A stretch of DNA of 64,000 nucleotides, taken from NCBI RefSeq assembly GCF_019801175.1, contig NZ_JAHVJR010000001.1, positions 1,364,001-1,428,000 of the forward strand, written 5' to 3'. Position 1 is the first letter of the stretch, and each line of letters starts with the position of its first letter. The notes under the pieces were generated by a model. The model made no database searches, was not told the DNA's origin, and worked only from the letters and a program-made list of their open reading frames with translations. Shown piece by piece: positions 58,419 through 64,000 of the stretch. This DNA is from Vannielia litorea (GTDB lineage Bacteria; Pseudomonadota; Alphaproteobacteria; Rhodobacterales; Rhodobacteraceae). Position numbers and translations under genes: made by a program.

Positions 58419-58976
58419 TCAGACCTGCATGATCTCGCCCTGCTTGGCCTCCAGCGCCCCGTCGATCTTCTTGATGTGGGCGTCGGTCATCTCCTGCACC
58501 GACTGCTCCCAGAATTTCTGGTCATCCTCGGCCAGCTTGTCGGCCTTCTTGATCTGCTGCATCCCGTCCTGACGGACGTTGCGCACGGCGACCCGGGCGT
58601 TCTCGGCATATTGCGCCGCCACCTTGGTCAGCTCCTTGCGGCGCTCTTCGTTCAGCTCGGGGATCGGCAGCATGATGATGGTGCCGTTCATCTGCGGGTT
58701 GATGCCCAGCCCGGAATTCCGGATCGCCTTTTCAACCGCGTTCACCAAGCCCTTGTCCCAGACATTGATCGTCACCATCCGCGGCTCGGGCACGTTGACC
58801 GTGCCGACCTGGTTGATCGGGGTCATCTGGCCATAGGCCTCCACCTGCACCGGCTCCAGCATGCTGGCACTGGCACGGCCCGTCCGCAGGCTCGCAAACT
58901 CCGTCCGCAGGTTGGCGATGGCGCCATCCATCCGGCGCTCCAGATCGTCGGTATCCAGCTCGAATTCGTCAGACAT
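58419..58976 (-). CDS. frr: Ribosome recycling factor
   Basis: 185 residues, exact family length. [29 protein letters not shown] and [21 protein letters not shown] are typical, as are the long helical arms. Splits post-termination ribosomes together with EF-G. It lies 108 bp after pyrH on the same strand, the usual order. Confidence 0.97.
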   Translation of the reverse strand: MSDEFELDTDDLERRMDGAIANLRTEFASLRTGRASASMLEPVQVEAYGQMTPINQVGTVNVPEPRMVTINVWDKGLVNAVEKAIRNSGLGINPQMNGTIIMLPIPELNEERRKELTKVAAQYAENARVAVRNVRQDGMQQIKKADKLAEDDQKFWEQSVQEMTDAHIKKIDGALEAKQGEIMQV

Positions 58977-59084
58977 CAGCTCGTCCTCTTCTCAATCTGC
59001 CCGCGCTTCTATGCCAGCGCGCTTTGCATTTCCAGCGCCGTAGGGTTGGTGCAACCCACCATTTGCCCCAGCACGGGCGATCCC

Positions 59085-59822
59085 TCAGCCCTTCACCATC
59101 GTATAGGTGCCTTCGCCCGCCAGAATGCTGGTGAAGCCCCCCGGCTCGTCGAGGCTGAACACGATAATCGGCAGCATGTTGTCCCGCGCGAGCGCGATGG
59201 CGGAGGCATCCATCACCTTGAGGTTCTTCATCAGCACCTCGTCGTAGCTCACCTTGTCGTAGCGCTTGGCCTCGGGGTGCAGCTTTGGGTCCATGTCATA
59301 GATCCCGTCCACCTTGGTGCCCTTAAAGATCGCCTCGCAGGCCATCTCGTTGGCCCGCAGCGTCGCCGCGGTGTCGGTGGTGAAATAAGGGTTACCCGTT
59401 CCGGCGGCAAAGATGCACACCCGCTTCTTCTCGAGGTGGCGCACCGCGCGGCGGCGGATGTAGGGCTCGCAAACCTGATCCATCGGGATCGCGCTGATCA
59501 CCCGGGTGTGGATGCCGAGCGATTCCAGCGCCCCCTGCATCGCCAGCGCGTTCATTACCGTGGCCAGCATCCCCATGTAGTCGGCCGTGGTCCGCTCCAT
59601 CCCCTGCGCGGCGCCCGCAAGCCCGCGAAAGATGTTGCCGCCGCCGATGACCATGCAGATCTCGACGCCCAGATCGCTGACGCTCTTCACCTCGCGGGCA
59701 ATGCGCTCCACCGTGGGAGGATGCAGGCCAAAGCCCTGATCGCCCATGAGCGCCTCGCCGGAAATTTTCAGCAGAACCCGCCGATACTTCGTTGCCGCCC
59801 CATCTCCGATTGCATCCATCAT
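59085..59822 (-). CDS. pyrH: UMP kinase
   Basis: 245 residues, amino-acid-kinase fold: [32 protein letters not shown], then [19 protein letters not shown]. It phosphorylates UMP to UDP. First gene of the envelope cluster. Two ATG codons in tandem at the start. Divergent from miaA, 85 bp apart, so the shared region holds both promoters. Confidence 0.97.
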   Translation of the reverse strand: MMDAIGDGAATKYRRVLLKISGEALMGDQGFGLHPPTVERIAREVKSVSDLGVEICMVIGGGNIFRGLAGAAQGMERTTADYMGMLATVMNALAMQGALESLGIHTRVISAIPMDQVCEPYIRRRAVRHLEKKRVCIFAAGTGNPYFTTDTAATLRANEMACEAIFKGTKVDGIYDMDPKLHPEAKRYDKVSYDEVLMKNLKVMDASAIALARDNMLPIIVFSLDEPGGFTSILAGEGTYTMVKG

Positions 59823-59907
59823 CGCGCTCTCCCCGGGGCCACTTGCATCTGGCGCGCAAAATGTCGGAATTTGCGGGCGGGTTCAACGGCGGATGTGTGC
59901 AGGCGAC

Positions 59908-60777
59908 ATGATAGACTGGAAATCGCTGGATGCCGACCGCCCCGTGCTCATCGCCGGGCCCACGGCATCAGGCAAATCCGCCCTCGCGCTCGAGGTGGCC
60001 GCACGCTCCGGCGGGGTGGTGGTGAACGCAGATGCGCTTCAGGTCTTCGCCAACTGGCGCGTGCTCACCGCTCGCCCCTCGGCGGAAGAAGAGGCCGCCG
60101 CCCCGCACGCGCTCTATGGCCATGTGCCCGGCGATACCGCCTATTCCGTTGGCCATTGGCTGCGCGATATCGCCCCTCTGCTCACCGGCGGCGCCCGCCC
60201 GATCATCGTGGGCGGCACCGGCCTCTACTTCACCGCGCTCACCGAAGGGCTGGCCGAGATCCCCGAGGTGCCGCCCGAGGTCCGCGCCGAGGCCGATGCC
60301 CTGCCCCTCGCTGCCCTGCTCGCCGCGCTGGACGAAGAGCAGCGCAGCCGGATCGATTGCGCCAACCGCGCCCGCGTCCAACGCGCATGGGAGGTGCTCC
60401 GCGCCACCGGCAAGCCGCTCTGGCGCTGGCAGGATGAAACCCCGCCGCCGCTCCTGCCGCTCTCCAACGCCCAGCCCTTCCTCGTCGATGCCCCAAAGGA
60501 GTGGCTCACCCCCCGCATCGCCCGCCGCTTCGACCTGATGCTGGAGGCCGGCGCACTGAACGAGGCCCGGGCGAATCTGCCCCACTGGTCCCCCACCCTG
60601 CCCTCCGCCAAAGCCATCGGCGCGCCGGAGTTGATCGCCCACCTGCGCGGCAAGATGAGTCTCTCCGAGGCCGCCGAGCGTGCCAAAATTTCAACACGGC
60701 AGTACGCAAAACGGCAGCGCTCATGGTTTCGGGCGCGGATGCAGGCCTGGCAAACCGTCTCCGCCAGCGCGCTCTGA
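59908..60777 (+). CDS. miaA: tRNA dimethylallyltransferase
   Basis: 289 residues. P-loop [12 protein letters not shown] near residue 16, the DALQVF substrate region, VGGTGLYF and a C-terminal [15 protein letters not shown]. Adds the isopentenyl group to A37 of tRNAs, which links it to the dxr isoprenoid pathway encoded nearby. ATG at 59908 is close before the P-loop strand; the ATG at 59893 is an alternative. Confidence 0.94.
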   Translation: MIDWKSLDADRPVLIAGPTASGKSALALEVAARSGGVVVNADALQVFANWRVLTARPSAEEEAAAPHALYGHVPGDTAYSVGHWLRDIAPLLTGGARPIIVGGTGLYFTALTEGLAEIPEVPPEVRAEADALPLAALLAALDEEQRSRIDCANRARVQRAWEVLRATGKPLWRWQDETPPPLLPLSNAQPFLVDAPKEWLTPRIARRFDLMLEAGALNEARANLPHWSPTLPSAKAIGAPELIAHLRGKMSLSEAAERAKISTRQYAKRQRSWFRARMQAWQTVSASAL

Positions 60778-61006
60778 CCGCAGCATCTTGGGGCCACGCT
60801 CAACGCCCCTCCCAGATATCGCCCCCAACCCTCGATTGCGCCGATTTCCTCAACAATCCGGCGCAATGGGCCCCATTTGCACATTTCCAACATAACCCTT
60901 GAAAGCGCCCCCGCGCCTCGGCAATCATCCCGCCATCTGCCCGCCTTCCGCTCACCATAGTCTCGCCATTTTCAGCCATTTCGCCGTTTCAGGACCTGCT
61001 GCCGCC

Positions 61007-61846
61007 ATGCTGCCTCGCACCACCCACCGCCCCGTGACCGGACCGCTCACCCCGGCGCCGCCCAAGGCCCCGATTGAACTCGTGCCGCTCGCCCGGCTGG
61101 CGACGGGCGGCAAGTGGCGCACCGAGGCGATGCGCAGCTACCGCACCCCGCTGATGCTCTGGTTCACCCGCGGTCAGGGCCGCATCACCGTGGCTGGCCT
61201 CACCCGTGGCTACGGCGCCCATAACGCCATCTTCATCCCGCCCCGCACCATGTTCGGCTTCGAGGTGACGGCGCAGGTCTATGGCACCGCCGTCTTCTTC
61301 AACGAGAACTCCGGCATCGAGCTGCCCGCCGCGCCCTGCCACCTGCGGGTGCGCGATGCGCTGGCCCAGGGCGAGGTCACCACCCTGCTCGAGTCGATGC
61401 AGCGCGAGATCGACGGCACCCGCCCGGCCCGCGACAAGGCCCTCACCCACCACGGCGGCCTGCTCTCTGTCTGGATCGAGCGCCAGCACGCGGGCGCACA
61501 GGACACCGCCGCCGATACCGCCTCGCGCCGTCTGGCCCAGCGGTTCACCGATGCGGTCGAGCGCGGGCTCTACACCGGCCAGTCGGTCTCGGAGTATGCC
61601 GAAACCCTCGGCGTCACCTCCACCCACCTCTCCCGCGCCTGCCGCCAAAGCTGCGGCCGTCCAGCCTCTGCGATCCTTGCCGACCGTCTGGGCTACGAGG
61701 CCCGCCGCCTGCTGGTCGAAACCGACATGCCGGTGCGCCGCGTTTCCGAGATGCTGGGCTACCGCTCCTCGGCCTACTTCTCCCGCGTCTTCCACGAGCG
61801 TACCGGCCAGACCCCAACCGCCTTCCGCGCGGCGCGCAAAGCCTGA
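61007..61846 (+). CDS. AraC-family transcriptional regulator
   Basis: 279 residues. A cupin-like sensory domain (about 40-130, with YRTPLMLWFTRGQGRI) and a C-terminal double helix-turn-helix (about 180-279): YAETLGVTSTHLSRACRQSCGRPASAIL... and MLGYRSSAYFSRVFHERTGQTPTAFR. ATG at 61007 with AGGA upstream is preferred to a TTG at 60899. It faces toward the binding-protein gene, with repeated operator-like half-sites between them, and is the likely regulator of that transporter. Confidence 0.88.
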   Translation: MLPRTTHRPVTGPLTPAPPKAPIELVPLARLATGGKWRTEAMRSYRTPLMLWFTRGQGRITVAGLTRGYGAHNAIFIPPRTMFGFEVTAQVYGTAVFFNENSGIELPAAPCHLRVRDALAQGEVTTLLESMQREIDGTRPARDKALTHHGGLLSVWIERQHAGAQDTAADTASRRLAQRFTDAVERGLYTGQSVSEYAETLGVTSTHLSRACRQSCGRPASAILADRLGYEARRLLVETDMPVRRVSEMLGYRSSAYFSRVFHERTGQTPTAFRAARKA

Positions 61847-61938
61847 CCTTGGGGCAGCCGCGATCCCCTGCTCGCGCGGGCAAGTCGTTGAAATCCCGGC
61901 AAAGCCCGAAACGCCCGTAATCCGTCGCTGCTGGCGCG

Positions 61939-62002
61939 CCATGTCGTTTTTGGCTCGCGCCCATGTCGCTTTTGTTACATGCTATGGCGGAAAGCGACAT
62001 TG
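61939..62002 (+). promoter_or_regulatory. Repeated AraC-type half-sites
   Basis: Two near-identical direct repeats CCATGTCGYTTTTG begin at 61939 and 61961, 22 bp apart (two helical turns). A third copy in inverted orientation (GGAAAGCGACATTG, 61989-62002) follows. Direct repeats two turns apart are typical AraC-type sites. The remainder of the 61847-62170 gap shows nothing else clear. Confidence 0.6.
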
Positions 62003-62170
62003 ACGCGGGGCCATCGCTGAGGCCTCATTGCGTTATCGGGGGGATGCGGCCTGCGGGCCGGATTGCACAAGCAACGGCGCGCGAGATCAGGCCACCGCGC
62101 ATCCTCCGGCAAAACAGAACAGGCGCCGCTCAGGGGCCGACCCAAAAAACTGTGTCACAGGGAGAACAAG

Positions 62171-63820
62171 ATGACGCACCCCACCCAAGCCACCAAGCCG
62201 GTGCATGACGCCGCGCGGATGTATGCCGCCGAGCATCTCGACGGCAAGCTAGACCGCCGCGAGTTTCTGACCCGCGCCACCGCGCTGGGCGTCACCGCCG
62301 CCGGGGCCTACAGCCTGATCGGCGCCACGCCCGCCGCCGCCGAAAGCCACGGCATGGAGCCGCAGATGGGCGGCACCCTGCGCGTGCAGATGGAAACCAA
62401 GGCGCTGAAAGATCCGCGCAACTACGACTGGTCGCAAATGGCCAACTTCTCGCGCGGCTGGCTCGAGTATCTCGTCCAGTACAACGCCGACGGCTCCTTC
62501 GAGGGCCGCCTGCTGGAAAGCTGGGAAGCCAACGAGGACGCCACCGAATACACCCTCAAGGTCCGCCCCGGCGTGACCTGGAACAACGGCGATGCCTTCA
62601 CCGCCGAGGATGTGGCCTTCAACTTCAACCGCTGGTGCGAAAAGGGCGTCGAGGGCAACTCGATGGCCTCCCGCATGTCCTCCCTGATCGACGAAGAGAG
62701 CGGCGCCGCCCGCGAAGGCGCGATCACCGTGGTCGATGACATGACCGTCAAACTGGTCTGCTCCGCGCCCGACATCACCATCGTGCCCGGCATGGCCGAC
62801 TACCCGGCGGCCATCGTCCACCAAAGCTATGATGGCGGCGACCCCGCCGAAAACCCCATCGGCACCGGCCCCTTCCTGCCCGGCGAAAACGAGGTCGGCG
62901 TCAAGCAGACGCTGGTCAAGAACGCCGATCACACGTGGTGGGGCGGCGAGGCCTACCTCGACACCATCGAGTTCATCGACTTCGGCACCGACATGGCCGC
63001 ATGGATGGCCGCGATGGACGCCGATGAGGTCGACATGACCTACCAGTCCACCGGCGAGTTCATCGAAGTGCTCGACGGCATCGGCTTCGAGAAGTCCGAG
63101 GCCGTGACCGCCGCCACCATCTGCGTGCGCTTCAACCAGAGCAACGCGCCCTACGACAACGCCGATGTCCGCAAGGCGCTGCAAAGCGCGGTCGACAACG
63201 CCGTTGTGCTCGAACTCGGCTACTCCGGCCTCGGCACCGTGGCCGAAAACCACCACGTCTGCCCGATCCACCCGGAATACGCCAAGATCGAAACCCCCGC
63301 CCCCGATCCGGCGGCGGCGATGGAGATGCTGACCGCCGCAGGCCAGGCCGACACCGAGTTCGAGCTGATCTCGATCGACGACGACTGGCAGTCCGCCACC
63401 TGCGATGCCGTGGCCGCGCAATGCCGCGACGCCGGCATCAACGTGAAGCGCACCATCCTGCCCGGCTCCACCTTCTGGAACGACTGGCTCGCCTACCCGT
63501 GGTCGGCCACCGAGTGGAACATGCGCCCCCTCGGCGTCCAGATCCTCGCGCTGGCCTACAAGTCCGGCGTGGCCTGGAACGAGGCCGCCTTCGCCAACGA
63601 GGAGTTCGACAACCTGCTCGCCGAAGCCATGTCGATCTCCGATGCCGCCACCCGCTCCGAGGTGATGGCCAAGCTGGAGCAGATCATGATCGACGAGGGC
63701 GTGGTCATCCAGCCCTACTGGCGCTCGCTCTTCCGCCACTACAAGTCCAACGTCCACAACGTGGACATGCATCCCACCTTCGAGATGCATCACTATAAGT
63801 GGTGGATGGAACAGGCCTGA
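62171..63820 (+). CDS. Peptide/nickel-type ABC transporter substrate-binding protein
   Basis: 549 residues, SBP_bac_5 family (DppA/OppA/NikA-like). A twin-arginine-type signal, [13 protein letters not shown], begins about residue 28 after an unusually long N-region; cleavage near AAA-ES. The binding fold shows [19 protein letters not shown] and [13 protein letters not shown]. Tat export implies folding, possibly with a bound cofactor or metal, before export. ATG at 62171 follows AGGGAG. First gene of a transporter operon continuing past the window; likely ligand a small peptide or amine. Confidence 0.92.
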   Translation: MTHPTQATKPVHDAARMYAAEHLDGKLDRREFLTRATALGVTAAGAYSLIGATPAAAESHGMEPQMGGTLRVQMETKALKDPRNYDWSQMANFSRGWLEYLVQYNADGSFEGRLLESWEANEDATEYTLKVRPGVTWNNGDAFTAEDVAFNFNRWCEKGVEGNSMASRMSSLIDEESGAAREGAITVVDDMTVKLVCSAPDITIVPGMADYPAAIVHQSYDGGDPAENPIGTGPFLPGENEVGVKQTLVKNADHTWWGGEAYLDTIEFIDFGTDMAAWMAAMDADEVDMTYQSTGEFIEVLDGIGFEKSEAVTAATICVRFNQSNAPYDNADVRKALQSAVDNAVVLELGYSGLGTVAENHHVCPIHPEYAKIETPAPDPAAAMEMLTAAGQADTEFELISIDDDWQSATCDAVAAQCRDAGINVKRTILPGSTFWNDWLAYPWSATEWNMRPLGVQILALAYKSGVAWNEAAFANEEFDNLLAEAMSISDAATRSEVMAKLEQIMIDEGVVIQPYWRSLFRHYKSNVHNVDMHPTFEMHHYKWWMEQA

Positions 63821-63931
63821 TCGGGCCCCACAGCTGAACACGGCGGCGGGGCCATCACCCGGCCCCGCCGCACCCATCCACACCGCGCCACCAAGAACGC
63901 ATAACCACGCGCGGCCAGACAGGGATATTCC

Positions 63932-64000
63932 ATGGGCCTTTTCCTCGTCCGACGGATCGGAACGATGCTGCTGACGGCCCTCTGCCTCAGCTTCATCGTC
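63932..64000 (+). CDS. ABC transporter permease (DppB-like), truncated by window end
   Basis: Only 23 codons are visible: MGLFLVRRIGTMLLTALCLSFIV, the typical first helix of DppB/OppB permeases (xxxRRxxxxxxLLxLxxxS). It lies 112 bp after the binding-protein gene, as the next gene of the transporter operon. Confidence 0.75.
   Translation, partial: MGLFLVRRIGTMLLTALCLSFIV

Overview
The window looks like a piece of a marine Rhodobacterales (Roseobacter-group) chromosome. It is GC-rich and shows typical gene neighbourhoods of that order: ctrA beside sciP (DUF1153), a usg gene, three RTX/Hint-domain exoproteins, GcvT-fused flavin oxidoreductases of methylamine metabolism, and an LpxI-type lipid A pathway. 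This assignment rests on gene content and family recognition, not on a search. No insertion sequence, prophage, integrase or CRISPR array is visible.

Layout. Positions 2-7598 form one tightly coupled plus-strand operon. Its branched-chain-amino-acid-type ABC transporter genes (livF, livH, livM) are interleaved with ten small exported proteins. These fall into three cysteine-patterned paralogous families: CX10C, CX5CX5C and a third pair. I regard this as the most unusual system in the window. A repeat-rich regulatory region (7599-7858) leads into a dimethylglycine/sarcosine-dehydrogenase-like gene and a MocA-like nucleotidyltransferase. Positions 10969-23044 carry three minus-strand RTX proteins that each end in a Hint domain, followed by about 1 kb of non-coding DNA and a tRNA-Leu(CAA). 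Positions 24341-32858 hold a DUF6973-like protein with a lipoprotein, a zinc peptidase, a YqaA-like protein, dsbB, usg, gyrA, a LysR-type regulator and small proteins.

Positions 32992-44448 hold an outer-membrane-type protein, trmFO, gluQ, hisI, an IscU-like scaffold, a 36-residue membrane peptide behind an exact alphaproteobacterial LexA box, then recG, ligA, ctrA, sciP and mnmA. Positions 44464-47244 contain a membrane-anchored LuxR-type protein with a glycine-rich exported partner, two tandem small unknown proteins and another exported protein. Positions 47379-59822 are the envelope biogenesis cluster pyrH-frr-uppS-cdsA-dxr-rseP-(small gene)-bamA-skp-fabZ-lpxA-lpxI-lpxB, read on the minus strand, with no lpxD between skp and fabZ. 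It stands divergent from miaA. The window ends with an AraC-type regulator, clear repeated operator half-sites, a Tat-exported peptide-type binding protein and the start of its permease.

Working together: the envelope cluster couples UMP kinase, ribosome recycling, undecaprenyl-PP, CDP-diacylglycerol, isoprenoid, lipid A and outer-membrane protein assembly. CtrA and SciP are an activator and its inhibitor, and candidate CtrA sites lie upstream of ctrA and of the 32992 gene. The first operon probably combines solute import with a set of disulfide-stabilised periplasmic proteins of unknown role.
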